A stretch of DNA of 64,000 bases, taken from Pseudoalteromonas ostreae. GTDB lineage: Bacteria > Pseudomonadota > Gammaproteobacteria > Enterobacterales > Alteromonadaceae. The notes under the pieces were generated by a model. It had not been told where the DNA came from. It saw only the letters and a program-made list of their open reading frames with translations, and did not search any database. The stretch spans positions 62,001 through 126,000 of the forward strand of contig NZ_JAGPYN010000016.1 in the NCBI RefSeq assembly GCF_018069805.1. The letters are read 5' to 3'. Of this stretch, positions 48,583-58,456 are shown one piece after another. Position numbers and translations under genes: made by a program. Each line of letters starts with the position of its first letter. The stretch's first letter is position 1.

Positions 48583-50166
48583 ATGTCTAATTTATTAAAT
48601 GAAATCAATACGCGACGCACGTTCGCTATCATCTCTCACCCGGATGCAGGTAAAACTACTATCACCGAGAAAGTACTGTTGTTCGGACAAGCTATTCAAA
48701 AAGCAGGGACTGTTAAAGGCCGCGGTTCTAACCAGCATGCAAAATCAGACTGGATGGAAATGGAAAAAGAGCGCGGTATTTCTGTAACTACCTCTGTGAT
48801 GCAATTTCCATATAATAAAGCGCTTGTTAATTTACTGGATACCCCAGGACACGAAGACTTCTCTGAAGATACTTATCGTACTCTTACTGCGGTAGATTCA
48901 TGTTTAATGGTTATCGATGCGGCGAAAGGCGTAGAAGATCGTACCCGTAAATTAATGGAAGTAACGCGCTTACGTACCACACCAATTGTGACATTTATGA
49001 ATAAATGTGACCGCGATATACGCGACCCAATGGAGTTGTTAGACGAAGTTGAAACAGAGCTAAATATAGCTTGTGCACCGATCACATGGCCAATTGGCTG
49101 TGGTAAAGAGTTTAAAGGTGTTTATCATATTCACCGCGGCGAAACCTTGTTATACAAAACAGGCCAAGGCCATACTATTCAAGAAGTACGCAGCATTAAA
49201 GGGCTTGATAACCCTGAGCTTGATGTAGCGATTGGCGATGAGCTTGCTGGGCAACTGCGTGAAGAGTTAGAGCTGGTTATTGGTGCATCGCACGAGTTTG
49301 ATTTAGAGCTTTTTTTAGCAGGTGAGTTATCACCAGTGTACTTTGGTACTGCGCTTGGTAACTTTGGTGTTGACCATGTGCTTGATGGCCTAACTGAGTG
49401 GGCACCAACGCCATTACCGCGTGAAACAGAAGACCGAACTGTTGTTGCAACAGAAGAGAACTTCACGGGTTTCGTATTTAAAATTCAAGCGAATATGGAC
49501 CCTAAGCACCGTGACCGTATTGCGTTTATGCGTATTGTATCAGGCAAGTACAGCCAAGGCATGAAAATGAACCATGTACGTATTGGTAAGCAAGTCAGTA
49601 TTTCTGATGCGGTAACCTTTATGGCGGGTGATCGTGAGCGCGCAGCAGATGCCTATGCTGGCGATATTATTGGTTTACATAACCACGGCACAATTCAAAT
49701 TGGTGATACCTTCACCCAAGGTGAAAAGCTTAAATTTAGCGGTATTCCAAACTTTGCGCCAGAATTGTTCCGCCGTATTCGTCTGCGCGATCCACTAAAG
49801 CAAAAGCAATTATTAAAAGGGTTAGTACAGCTGTCTGAAGAAGGTGCAGTACAAGTATTTAGACCACTTATTAATAACGACTTAATTGTAGGCGCGGTTG
49901 GTATATTGCAGTTTGATGTGGTTGTAGCGCGTTTGAAAGCAGAATATAACGTAGATGCTTTATACGAAAGCGTGAATGTAAATACCGCACGTTGGGTAAG
50001 TTCGGATGACGTTAAAAAGTTTGAAGACTTTAAACGTAAGTGCGAGAGCAACTTAGCACTAGATGGCGGTGATAACTTAACTTACATAGCACCAAGTCGT
50101 GTAAATCTTAATTTATCAGTAGAGCGCTATCCAGAAGTGACGTTTAACCACACACGTGAAAACTAA
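48583..50166 (+). CDS. prfC: Peptide chain release factor 3
   Basis: GTPase that recycles RF1/RF2 from the terminating ribosome. The 527-residue protein has the G motifs SHPDAGKTT (G1), GISVTTS (G2), [14 protein letters not shown] (G3) and MNKCDRD (G4), followed by domains II and III, with the C-terminal [20 protein letters not shown] segment typical of RF3 rather than EF-G. It is followed by argS after a 55-bp gap holding a hairpin. Confidence 0.98.
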   Translation: MSNLLNEINTRRTFAIISHPDAGKTTITEKVLLFGQAIQKAGTVKGRGSNQHAKSDWMEMEKERGISVTTSVMQFPYNKALVNLLDTPGHEDFSEDTYRTLTAVDSCLMVIDAAKGVEDRTRKLMEVTRLRTTPIVTFMNKCDRDIRDPMELLDEVETELNIACAPITWPIGCGKEFKGVYHIHRGETLLYKTGQGHTIQEVRSIKGLDNPELDVAIGDELAGQLREELELVIGASHEFDLELFLAGELSPVYFGTALGNFGVDHVLDGLTEWAPTPLPRETEDRTVVATEENFTGFVFKIQANMDPKHRDRIAFMRIVSGKYSQGMKMNHVRIGKQVSISDAVTFMAGDRERAADAYAGDIIGLHNHGTIQIGDTFTQGEKLKFSGIPNFAPELFRRIRLRDPLKQKQLLKGLVQLSEEGAVQVFRPLINNDLIVGAVGILQFDVVVARLKAEYNVDALYESVNVNTARWVSSDDVKKFEDFKRKCESNLALDGGDNLTYIAPSRVNLNLSVERYPEVTFNHTREN

Positions 50167-50184
50167 ACTTAAAAATTAATTTAA

Positions 50185-50202
50185 AGCCCGCCAACGCGGG
50201 CT
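50185..50202. terminator. Hairpin between prfC and argS
   Basis: AGCCCGC/GCGGGCT with a CAAC loop but no T-run; an inefficient terminator or mRNA stabiliser. Confidence 0.4.
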
Positions 50203-50221
50203 GGTAAAGGTAATAAATTGC

Positions 50222-51964
50222 ATGAATATTCGTACCCTACTAATTGAAAGAGCTATTGCAGCCATGACTGGCGCTGGCTTACCAGCAGATACTAACCCTG
50301 CGGTAACACAGAGTACCCGCCCACAATTTGGTGACTACCAAATAAACGGTGCTATGGGCGCTGCTAAAAAAATGAAAAGCAACCCGCGTGAGCTTGCACA
50401 ACAAATTATTGATCACTTAGATGTAAGTGATATCGCAGACAAAACAGAAATTGCAGGCCCTGGTTTTATAAATATTCACTTAAAATCTGAGTTTTTAGCG
50501 CAAAGCTTAAAAGCGGCAAACCAAGATTCAAAGCTGGCTGTTGCCGAGCACGCGCAACCGAAAAAAGTAGTGGTTGATTACTCCTCACCTAACCTAGCTA
50601 AAGAAATGCACGTAGGGCATTTACGTTCAACGATCATTGGTGACGCGGTTGTTCGTGCACTGGAGTTTCGTGGCGACACGGTTATTCGTCAAAATCACAT
50701 GGGTGATTGGGGCACGCAATTTGGTATGCTTATTGCGCATCTAGAAGATCAAATCGGCCAAGGTGTTGATTTAGATTCTGTGGCTCTTGCTGATCTAGAA
50801 ACTTTCTACCGCGACGCTAAAAAGCGTTTTGATGACGAACAAGGTTTTGCCGATAAAGCTCGTGACTACGTAGTAAAACTGCAAGGTGGCGACGCGCACT
50901 GTGAAAAACTGTGGAAGTTGTTTATCGCAACCTCGGTAAAGCATTCTGAAGAAGTATACAAACGCTTAAATGTAACGCTTACACCAGACGACATCATGGC
51001 TGAAAGTGCTTATAACAGTGAGCTGAACAATATCATTAAGCTCTTACAAGATAAAAAAATGGCCGTTGAGTCACAAGGCGCACAGGTGGTGTTTTTAGAT
51101 GAGTTGGCAAATAAAGATGGTGAGCCATCAGTGTTTATCGTGCAAAAATCCGGTGGCGGTTTCTTATACGCAACCACTGATTTAGCCGCCTGTGATTACC
51201 GTTCAAACAAGTTAGGCGCAGCGCGTATTTTAATTTTTGTTGATGCGCGTCAAAACTTACACTTCAATCAAGTAGAGCTTACAGCCCGTAAAGCCGGTTT
51301 ACTACGTGATGAAACTAGCTACGAATTTTGCCCATTTGGCACCATGATGGGTGAAGACGGTAAACCATTTAAAACGCGTACAGGTGGCACGGTAAAACTT
51401 GCTGATTTACTTGAAGAGTCAATCACTCGAGCTGCTGCTAAGCTTGCTGAGCGCGAGTCTGACTTAACTGATGAAGAGCGCATTGAAATTGCCCGTAAAG
51501 TAGGTATTGGCGCAGTTAAATATGCTGACCTTTCTAAGCACCGTACCAGCGATTACATTTTCAACTGGGACAGTATGCTTAGCTTTGAAGGGGCAACAGC
51601 ACCTTACTTACAATATGCTTATACTCGCGTACGTAGTATTTTCCGTAAATCAGGCGTAGACGCGGCAAGCTTAAACGCAGATGTTGCTATTGTAGAAGCA
51701 CAAGAAAAAACCCTCGCGCTTAAATTGTTGCAGCTAGAAGAAGTGCTAGACCAAATGATCAGTGAAGCAACTCCGCATGTATTGTGTAGTTACCTATACG
51801 AGCTTGCCAGTCTTTACATGACATTCTACGAAGCCTGCCCAGTGCTAAAAGAAGGCGTAGAGCCAAGTGTACGTGATAGCCGTTTAGTGCTGTGTAATTT
51901 GGTAGCGGATACGCTGAAAACGGGCCTAGATCTTTTAGGCATTGAAGTCATGGAGCAAATGTAA
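50222..51964 (+). CDS. argS: Arginyl-tRNA synthetase
   Basis: Class I synthetase charging tRNA-Arg. The 580-residue protein has the N-terminal Add1 domain ([16 protein letters not shown], and GPGFINIHL), the HIGH-type motif [21 protein letters not shown], and an anticodon-binding helical domain ending at [13 protein letters not shown], the standard C-terminus. ArgRS typically lacks a canonical KMSKS, as here. Confidence 0.98.
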   Translation: MNIRTLLIERAIAAMTGAGLPADTNPAVTQSTRPQFGDYQINGAMGAAKKMKSNPRELAQQIIDHLDVSDIADKTEIAGPGFINIHLKSEFLAQSLKAANQDSKLAVAEHAQPKKVVVDYSSPNLAKEMHVGHLRSTIIGDAVVRALEFRGDTVIRQNHMGDWGTQFGMLIAHLEDQIGQGVDLDSVALADLETFYRDAKKRFDDEQGFADKARDYVVKLQGGDAHCEKLWKLFIATSVKHSEEVYKRLNVTLTPDDIMAESAYNSELNNIIKLLQDKKMAVESQGAQVVFLDELANKDGEPSVFIVQKSGGGFLYATTDLAACDYRSNKLGAARILIFVDARQNLHFNQVELTARKAGLLRDETSYEFCPFGTMMGEDGKPFKTRTGGTVKLADLLEESITRAAAKLAERESDLTDEERIEIARKVGIGAVKYADLSKHRTSDYIFNWDSMLSFEGATAPYLQYAYTRVRSIFRKSGVDAASLNADVAIVEAQEKTLALKLLQLEEVLDQMISEATPHVLCSYLYELASLYMTFYEACPVLKEGVEPSVRDSRLVLCNLVADTLKTGLDLLGIEVMEQM

Positions 51965-51990
51965 TCACCGTCGTATTTTAATCTAATACT

Positions 51991-52066
51991 GCGTTGTCCA
52001 CTCGACTGACCCTAATCACATACAACTACGTATGCTCATAGGGATAAGTCGAGTGTCCGCCTTATC
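51991..52066 (+). repeat. Variable-stem hairpin module, copy 1
   Basis: Conserved flanks GCGTTGTC (51991-51998) and TCCGCCTTATC (52056-52066) enclose 8-bp arms CACTCGAC/GTCGAGTG (51999-52006/52048-52055), a middle CCCTA/TAGGG stem and an apical CATAC/GTATG stem. Confidence 0.8.
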
Positions 52067-52117
52067 TTAGACTAAACTACTTAGGTGAACGTCTGCTGCG
52101 TGTAGTTCACTTTGACT

Positions 52118-52195
52118 ACGTTGTCGTGCTTTTTTAGCCTAAGTCACATACAAAAACGTATGCTCTTTGGCATAAAAAAGCACTCCGCCTTGTCA
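52118..52195 (+). repeat. Variable-stem hairpin module, copy 2
   Basis: The same skeleton as copy 1 (ACGTTGTC..., CACATACAA...ACGTATGCTC..., TCCGCCTTGTC), but the arms are now the unrelated 11-bp pair GTGCTTTTTTA/TAAAAAAGCAC (52126-52136/52173-52183). It fills the argS-pdxH gap with copy 1. Confidence 0.8.
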
Positions 52196-52255
52196 GCACT
52201 TGCAGATAATTTTAGGTGCTAGGTGTAGCTTACAGCTGATAAAGAAGGATTTGAT

Positions 52256-52894
52256 ATGAAACTCGAAGATATTCGTCGCGAGTACCTGCAAAATGGGTTA
52301 AGCGAAGACAACTTGCTTGATTGTCCGTTTAAGCAGTTTGAAATGTGGCTTGAAAATGCAGTGGCGACACAAATGCCTGATCCAACGGCTATGGTGGTGG
52401 CAACGGTTGATGAAACCGGTCAGCCTTCACAGCGTATTGTGCTATTAAAGCATCTTGATGATAACGGGTTTGTGTTTTTTACCAATACGGGTTCGCGTAA
52501 AGCACAAGAGCTAAAAGGCAATAATAAAATCTCTTTGCATTTTCCGTGGCACCATATGGAGCGCCAGGTGATTGTTTATGGTGAAGCACAACCACTGCCA
52601 ACTTCAGCGGTTGCCAAGTACTTTTTGTCACGTCCCAAAGAAAGCCAGCTGGCTGCATGGGCGTCAGCACAAAGTCGGCCAGTTTCATCGCGTAAAGTGT
52701 TGATGGAAACTTTTGCTAATATGAAAACCAAGTTTGCTAAAGGCGAAATACCACTGCCTGATTTTTGGGGGGGCTATTGCGTAGTACCGACTAAAATTGA
52801 GTTTTGGCAAGGTGGTGCACACCGCCTGCATGACCGCTTTATGTATCAGCGTCAAGCTGAGAATAGTTGGCAAATTACTCGTTTAAACCCATAA
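52256..52894 (+). CDS. pdxH: Pyridoxine/pyridoxamine 5'-phosphate oxidase
   Basis: FMN enzyme making pyridoxal 5'-phosphate. The 212-residue protein has the substrate-binding N-terminal helix ([15 protein letters not shown]), FMN-binding [41 protein letters not shown], and the C-terminal PNPOx signature [13 protein letters not shown]. The neighbouring tatD gene starts 5 bp after its stop. Confidence 0.97.
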   Translation: MKLEDIRREYLQNGLSEDNLLDCPFKQFEMWLENAVATQMPDPTAMVVATVDETGQPSQRIVLLKHLDDNGFVFFTNTGSRKAQELKGNNKISLHFPWHHMERQVIVYGEAQPLPTSAVAKYFLSRPKESQLAAWASAQSRPVSSRKVLMETFANMKTKFAKGEIPLPDFWGGYCVVPTKIEFWQGGAHRLHDRFMYQRQAENSWQITRLNP

Positions 52895-52899
52895 GTGTT

Positions 52900-53673
52900 A
52901 TGGCATTTATTGATTCACACTGCCATTTAGATTTTACTGAATTTGATGCTTGCCGCGCACAACTAATTAATCAGTGTCAGCAGCATAACATTAAAAAACT
53001 AATCGTGCCGGGGGTTACCTTGGCACAATCCCAGGCGTTAATCGCATTTTCCGCGCAGCATACAAACGTTCGTATTGCCGCCGGTTTACATCCTTACTTT
53101 TTAGCTGAGTATCAACATAGCCATTTAGCAGCATTAACTGAATTTGCAGAGCAACATCGCTCGCAACTTATCGCTATTGGTGAGTGCGGAATTGACCGCA
53201 GTATTGATGACTTAGCCGTACAAACTCAGATTTTTGAGCATCATATCGCGCTTGCCAATCAGCTTGAGTTGCCTTTGATTGTGCACCACCGACAAAGTCA
53301 TGACTTAATCGCCCAAGCATTCAAACGCTGCCAGCCTAAAAAGGGGGGGGTTATTCATGCCTTTTCAGGTTCAATGCAACAAGCACAGTATTATATTAAA
53401 CAGGGTTTTAAACTCGGGGTAGGCGGGGTGATCACTTATCAACGAGCACAAAAAACACGTTCCGTTGTTGCTCAAATAGCACCGGAGCATTTACTACTAG
53501 AAACAGATGCACCTGCAATGCCGTTAGCTGGGTTTCAAGGGCAAATAAACACGCCGTTACAGTTACCCTTGGTGTTTGAACAGTTATGTCAATTAAAGCA
53601 GATCACAACGCCTTGCAAGGCAGGTTTTAAAAAGCAGCTTTATAATTCGTGCTCAGAACTTTTTCGGATATAA
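52900..53673 (+). CDS. TatD family metal-dependent deoxyribonuclease
   Basis: A 257-residue TIM-barrel hydrolase of the TatD family (YjjV/YcfH/TatD paralogues; which one is not decidable). Metal ligands: FIDSHCHLDF (H-x-H), GECGID (Glu), PLIVHHRQSHD (His), VIHAFSG (His) and LLLETDAPAM (Asp). I prefer the ATG at 52900 over the TTG at 52867 inside pdxH, because FIDSHCHLDF normally lies at the very N-terminus. A run of eight G preceded by five A (53338-53350) lies just before the VIHAFSG motif, so slippage there would truncate the enzyme. It overlaps convergent ytjB by 34 bp. Confidence 0.9.
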   Translation: MAFIDSHCHLDFTEFDACRAQLINQCQQHNIKKLIVPGVTLAQSQALIAFSAQHTNVRIAAGLHPYFLAEYQHSHLAALTEFAEQHRSQLIAIGECGIDRSIDDLAVQTQIFEHHIALANQLELPLIVHHRQSHDLIAQAFKRCQPKKGGVIHAFSGSMQQAQYYIKQGFKLGVGGVITYQRAQKTRSVVAQIAPEHLLLETDAPAMPLAGFQGQINTPLQLPLVFEQLCQLKQITTPCKAGFKKQLYNSCSELFRI

Positions 53674-54260
53674 CGATTTACTTGCCAGCGTTTTAAACCA
53701 CGGCCTAATTGCCAAGTAAAAATACAGGTTATCACTAGCATCAGTAATACTTGGCGGCCTAAGTCATGAAAGCTGCTATGACTGGTTGCCACTGCTGAGC
53801 GGGTCAAATAAGTTATTGCAACAAACCCAAGAGGGCGATCGTCATCACTGATTATCGGTTCAACAAACGGGGTTTTAAGTTTACTAATCCCTGGGGTTGA
53901 ATTAGGTAACTTGCCAAGTAAGTGATGCATTTGCCAATTGTCACTACTGGCGATAAGGACACCTTGATGATCGTAAATCGTTGCTGCTAGTACAAACTCA
54001 TCTTTGCTAATGCTGTTACATAAAGCTGTTAATTCAGGTTTGTTTTTTTCAAGTAACGGTGTTTTAGCATTAAGTGCCATAAAGCGGGTTAAGCTTTTTG
54101 CTGTGCTATCGGCATTATCATAAAGTAGTTGATGGCTTTGAAAACTACTATTAACCGCAACCCAAGTCAGTAACAAAAAGCATGCCGCAGCAATGCTTAA
54201 TCGCACTAGGCGTTGCCTAAGAGATGCTGAAATAGGGTTTTTAAGATGGTTATTTTTCAT
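53640..54260 (-). CDS. ytjB: YtjB/AhpA (SMP) family membrane protein
   Basis: A 206-residue inner-membrane protein of the SMP/YtjB family, linked to hemolysin regulation (AhpA) in some species; biochemical role unknown. It has two membrane helices (about 22-42 and 172-190) flanking a periplasmic domain of about 125 residues with the family phrases YDNADSTAKSLTRFMALNAKTPL, AATIYDHQGVLIASSDN and PLGFVAITYL. The conserved divergent placement next to serB, as in E. coli, supports the call. The ATG at 54260 is preferred over GTG 54266. Confidence 0.85.
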   Translation of the reverse strand: MKNNHLKNPISASLRQRLVRLSIAAACFLLLTWVAVNSSFQSHQLLYDNADSTAKSLTRFMALNAKTPLLEKNKPELTALCNSISKDEFVLAATIYDHQGVLIASSDNWQMHHLLGKLPNSTPGISKLKTPFVEPIISDDDRPLGFVAITYLTRSAVATSHSSFHDLGRQVLLMLVITCIFTWQLGRGLKRWQVNRYIRKSSEHEL

Positions 54261-54348
54261 AGTCACCGTTTACGCTGCTGACAGCTTTTGCTTTTGATGT
54301 TACAACTAAGCCTAACTATAACCTTAAATCCTCCTTTATGGCGAATTA

Positions 54349-54510
54349 ATACCAATCGACTTAAATATTTAGCCTTTCTAGCGTGCTAAATAAAGCGCTA
54401 ACGGCGTTATAAATTTTTCATGTAGAACAACTGCATATCAAAATTTATGCCTTGTTATCACTCTATTTATCCGTCGCTATAAATGACCAATAACTTAACA
54501 CGAGTGGTAT
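54349..54510. repeat. 162-bp repeat element with ATACCA ends and a variable-stem hairpin core
   Basis: Imperfect terminal inverted repeats (ATACCAATCGACTTAA and TTAACACGAGTGGTAT) enclose a core GCGTTAT - arm ATAAATTTT (54409-54417) - loop - arm AAAATTTAT (54440-54448) - GCCTTGTTATC. The core skeleton matches the hairpin modules at 52.0-52.2 kb and inside 7928-8190. It fills over half of the ytjB-serB divergent gap. Confidence 0.7.
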
Positions 54511-54557
54511 AACTGTTATTTTACAGGGGAGACATTAGTATCATTTTTGGAGTCATC

Positions 54558-55580
54558 ATGACATTGGACTGCTTTGCGAGCCTTTCATCAGAGCAATTGG
54601 CAATGCAATTGCCGTTAGGTAAATGGTATCACTATCAAGATGCCTTAGAAGAGCAAGAAAGCTTACCTAGTGATCCGCAAGGAATGTTTAGTATTGCTTT
54701 TTCAGGGGACTTTAGCGGCCAGCAATTAACCAGGATTGTGCAGTTTTTAGCGCAACAGCAATTTACAGTCACTGCACTATGCCGTTATCAGCCTGATCCA
54801 AACTTAACGCCGGCATTGTGTTTTTACACTGATACCGCAAAAGTGGGCATTAATCCTTTGGTACTGAATGAATTTTCCCACCCATTGGGATTTCAACTTG
54901 TACAAGTTAGTAAGCCACCGATTTTAACTAAGCCCGGTTTATTAGTAATGGATATGGACTCAACCGCCATTACGATTGAATGTATTGACGAAATCGCAAG
55001 GCTTGCTGATGTCTATGAAGATGTTGCAGCAGTAACGGCACAAGCGATGGCTGGTAAGTTAGATTTTAGTGAAAGCTTACATCAACGAGTCGCTAAACTT
55101 GCGGGTATTGAGCAAAACTTAATTGATGAACTAAAAAATAGTTTACCATTAATGTCAGGGATCAAAGCACTATGCCAAGTGCTAAAACAGCATAATTGGT
55201 ATTTAGCCATTGCCTCCGGTGGCTTTGTACCGTTTGCAGAACAAGTACAAAAACAGCTTGATCTAGACGAAGTGCATGCCAATGTGTTGGAGTTTGAAGA
55301 TAATAAGTTAACAGGTAAAGTGCTAGGCACGATTGTTGATGCGCAGCAAAAAGCCGTGGTGTTGAGTCAATTACAGCAGCGATTAAACTTACCTATGCAA
55401 CAAACTGTGGCAATCGGTGATGGTGCAAATGATTTAACCATGATGGCCGCAGCAGGGCTCGGTGTTGCGGTACACGGTAAACCAAAAGTAGTTGCACAAG
55501 CCCCAGCAGCAATTTGCCAAGGCTCTTTGTTACAATTATTATATTTATTATGTATTCCTGCAGTTAAGTCGGAAGGCTAA
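54558..55580 (+). CDS. serB: Phosphoserine phosphatase
   Basis: Last step of serine synthesis; HAD-family hydrolase. The 340-residue protein has an N-terminal regulatory-type extension (about 1-125), then the catalytic motifs VMDMDSTAI (nucleophile Asp), IASGGF (motif II Ser), and AIGDGANDLTMMAAAGLGVAV (motif IV Asp), in the same order as E. coli SerB (322 aa). It is divergent from ytjB. Confidence 0.96.
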   Translation: MTLDCFASLSSEQLAMQLPLGKWYHYQDALEEQESLPSDPQGMFSIAFSGDFSGQQLTRIVQFLAQQQFTVTALCRYQPDPNLTPALCFYTDTAKVGINPLVLNEFSHPLGFQLVQVSKPPILTKPGLLVMDMDSTAITIECIDEIARLADVYEDVAAVTAQAMAGKLDFSESLHQRVAKLAGIEQNLIDELKNSLPLMSGIKALCQVLKQHNWYLAIASGGFVPFAEQVQKQLDLDEVHANVLEFEDNKLTGKVLGTIVDAQQKAVVLSQLQQRLNLPMQQTVAIGDGANDLTMMAAAGLGVAVHGKPKVVAQAPAAICQGSLLQLLYLLCIPAVKSEG

Positions 55581-55589
55581 GTCAGAAAG

Positions 55590-58076
55590 TTAAATCAGCC
55601 GTTTAAGCCAAATCTGTTTACGCTTATTCATTTGCTCTATCAGCTCTGCTGTAAAGTCCAAATGAGTAAGCGCTTCATCAGTTACGTCAACCATGTCACC
55701 AACGCCAACTACTGACCATAACGCTTCTTCAAGATCTTTGGCTTTATGCAGTGCATATTGGCTTACGTATTTTAGTTCGTTAGCTAAGTAGTCCGTATCG
55801 GGGCGGCCAGTGCGTGAAATATAAATACGCATTATAAAGAGTAACTCAGATTTAATCCCTTTCTTTAAAAAGAGTAACTGTGGGGCATAATCATCGCCAA
55901 CACTGCACTGGCTTTTTATAGCGTCTTCAATGGTTGATTCTTTAGGATCAAAACGAATAAATAAAGTGAAAGGTAATGGTGGATCTTGACGACTGCGATC
56001 TTTTATAAGCGGAGTGATCACCTCATTGAGGTGCTCTGGCGATAAAAAAGCATCAATGCTGGTGGTATCATTAAGCAAGCCATAGTTTCGTAAAATTATA
56101 TGCAATGGGCTTGGGTACAAGCCTTGGCCGATAGCTCCTGTTTTAAAATGTGCAGCTTCCTTATGTAGATAAAACGGGAATTGGCAAACACTTTTAGTGA
56201 CCATATTTCGCAGTGCTGTCGATAACCCTGGCACCTTAGGCGCTTCTTCAGATACTTTTAATTTTTCTTTGTTGTTTTCAATTAACTGTGTAAAAAATTT
56301 TACGCCCTCGTGTGGGTTGTCTGCAATACGTAAGGCTTTTAAGTTGATAGTAGTTAACGACTTACTGACTGCCATTACTTCGTATTTTAATTTGCTAAGT
56401 ACATGCTTTTTGGTTATTTTTTGAAGCTCAGGTAAGCTGAGTTCAATCACTTCACCTTTTTGAAAAGTAACCGGTTGGTCGCACTCAATTTGTAAACCCA
56501 TTACCGAAAAATCTCGACTATGGGCAATGTGTGTTTGCTCATCGTGAGCTGTTAGTACCACATCAGTTTTATACAAATAGCGTTTGTGAGAACGCAGATT
56601 TACATACTCTAGATCAACGGTTTCAAGTTTTGGTGGCGTTTTATGTTTACCATGCCCAAAGTGCTTGAGCTGGTTAACTATATTCTTATCGTAATTAAAG
56701 CTTTGATAATGGACTCGTTCAGCGTTTGTTCCGACCGCAGTTAAAATCACAAGGTATTTTACGTCTTTGATCATTCCTTGTACGCGAGGCGTTGGTGGCT
56801 TATTTAATTTTTCAATATTTCTGCCAGCGGTATTTGGCAAACTCAGAGGAATATATGAATCTTCAGGGTGACTTGGCATTAACTGTACTTTAAAGCATTG
56901 CCAGCTTTCTTTTTGACTACCAAAACCAAAAAATAATGCGCTTAATTTTGGCTCAGCAGTCAACTCAGTACGTGTTGCAGAGTAATAATATATTTTACCA
57001 GCAACCACGTGCGTAAAGCTGTATAAATACTCCTCTTTAACTTGGGCTGGGTTACTTAATAACTGAGCTAAGCGTTGTTGATTTAAAATTGTGTATAAAC
57101 ATGACAGCTTGCGCTCATCACAAAAATAACGCTGGATGAAAATATTATTTTCAGTAGTCAGCATTAAACTTGGGTAGAGCTTGTCATTTTGCAGACTAAA
57201 AAAGGTAAACAAAGACGTAACACGCGGAATATAATACTGCTCATAACCTTTTGAGACCACGGCATCTAAGGTGTTATCTAAGTTTACTTTATAACGACGC
57301 TTGTTGCCGTGAATAAAGCTTTCTAAAAATTCATCAAATTTTGCGTTATTTTCTATAAACGTGCGTTTTAAGCGAATATGATTAAATTCCGCAGAGATTT
57401 TCTCAACTGCAACAACTTCATATTGAATGCCGTTTTTTAAACCTAATTCAAAATCTTGCTCAAGACCGACTAAGCGTAGCCCTAGCAACTGCCCCTTTTT
57501 GACTTGATAGCGCGGTGAAAGCTTTATTTTTGAGCCACTTAAAGAAATATCTGATGTAGTGGCAGCAATGGTGTTGTCTTTGTTGAGTTCTACAGTGATT
57601 TTGATCGAATAATTCATCCGTTCTTCACAGCGACTTTCATAAGAGGCAAATTTAATAACCTGACAATCTAATTTTTGTTCATTTTGTAATTCAGGTTGCT
57701 TAGCTTGTTCAGCGGCTTTTTTTTGCATTACACGATGGTTATTATCGGTGTTCATTACTGCTTCGTAAACAGCAAGGGTATAACCACCATGGCGTTCTAT
57801 AGCTTGTTCAAATACCGCAATAGCGGTTTCATCCATAAAGTGTTGCTTACCTTCATACTCATAAGGCTTCACTTGACCTGTTACTTGGCCGCGTAAATCA
57901 ATAAACCGAGCGATAGGTTGCGACAAGCGCGACATTTCCATCTTGATCAAGAACTGCTCAGGCTTTGTTAAACCCGCCGTCTTCGATTTAAAGATCGTGT
58001 CAAATTTGGCATTACCTAAATATGATTTAAGCTCGTCAACTAAACTTTCATATTTAAGTAGAGTGTCTTCAGTCAT
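55590..58076 (-). CDS. Large PilZ-domain protein (two PilZ modules), putative c-di-GMP receptor
   Basis: An 828-residue cytoplasmic protein with at least two PilZ-type modules: one around residues 145-195 (RCEER and SDISLSGSKIKL) and one around 480-540 (RSHKRYLYKTD and SRDFSVMGLQIEC). Each has the RxxxR plus (D/N)-x-S-x-x-G pattern that binds cyclic di-GMP. The intervening and C-terminal regions (about 230-450 and 600-828) match no domain I know. The C-terminus is helical. It could be a regulator acting on motility or adhesion, and the HD-GYP phosphodiesterase at 17.5 kb could affect its ligand. It is single-gene and convergent with serB. Confidence 0.85.
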   Translation of the reverse strand: MTEDTLLKYESLVDELKSYLGNAKFDTIFKSKTAGLTKPEQFLIKMEMSRLSQPIARFIDLRGQVTGQVKPYEYEGKQHFMDETAIAVFEQAIERHGGYTLAVYEAVMNTDNNHRVMQKKAAEQAKQPELQNEQKLDCQVIKFASYESRCEERMNYSIKITVELNKDNTIAATTSDISLSGSKIKLSPRYQVKKGQLLGLRLVGLEQDFELGLKNGIQYEVVAVEKISAEFNHIRLKRTFIENNAKFDEFLESFIHGNKRRYKVNLDNTLDAVVSKGYEQYYIPRVTSLFTFFSLQNDKLYPSLMLTTENNIFIQRYFCDERKLSCLYTILNQQRLAQLLSNPAQVKEEYLYSFTHVVAGKIYYYSATRTELTAEPKLSALFFGFGSQKESWQCFKVQLMPSHPEDSYIPLSLPNTAGRNIEKLNKPPTPRVQGMIKDVKYLVILTAVGTNAERVHYQSFNYDKNIVNQLKHFGHGKHKTPPKLETVDLEYVNLRSHKRYLYKTDVVLTAHDEQTHIAHSRDFSVMGLQIECDQPVTFQKGEVIELSLPELQKITKKHVLSKLKYEVMAVSKSLTTINLKALRIADNPHEGVKFFTQLIENNKEKLKVSEEAPKVPGLSTALRNMVTKSVCQFPFYLHKEAAHFKTGAIGQGLYPSPLHIILRNYGLLNDTTSIDAFLSPEHLNEVITPLIKDRSRQDPPLPFTLFIRFDPKESTIEDAIKSQCSVGDDYAPQLLFLKKGIKSELLFIMRIYISRTGRPDTDYLANELKYVSQYALHKAKDLEEALWSVVGVGDMVDVTDEALTHLDFTAELIEQMNKRKQIWLKRLI

Positions 58077-58456
58077 TTATAAAACCATCACCGTCTATTC
58101 TAAAAAGTTGGTATACTGCACATGTATTTACACACTCACTTGGTTGCTGGTTTGCCCCTGTGCGGTGTAATGAGCTACCATCTTTAATTTTTATTATTTG
58201 AATTCAGTATGAAATTGCCAAATTAATGGCTCATTACTTTAGTTTATTAATCAAAAAAGCCCAAGCTCAGAAAATTAAGCAAAAACTATGCCCTAAAATA
58301 AAAGTGATAAACTTTGCTTTTTATATATCTCGATTGTGGCGTTGAATTGCCTAGTTGGCAAGGTCAATATGCGATAACAGAGAACAGCATGGCAAACTAA
58401 GCATTACCTAGTATTAGCATAAATAATTTCAAAATGACGAATATAGGCAGACGTTA
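58077..58456. other. Gap upstream of radA and the PilZ gene
   Basis: A 380-bp divergent promoter region. It is AT-rich, and I see no gene, no strong hairpin and no clear sigma70 box beyond weak AT-rich candidates. Confidence 0.4.

Noticed and set aside
51991-52195. CRISPR-like or tandem-repeat array
   Set aside because: Only two units, with structure conserved rather than sequence, no uniform spacers and no cas genes in the window.
58330-58365. Further copy of the variable-stem hairpin (GCGTTGAATTGCC...GGCAAGG)
   Set aside because: The flanks are partly similar but there is no complementary pair of arms.
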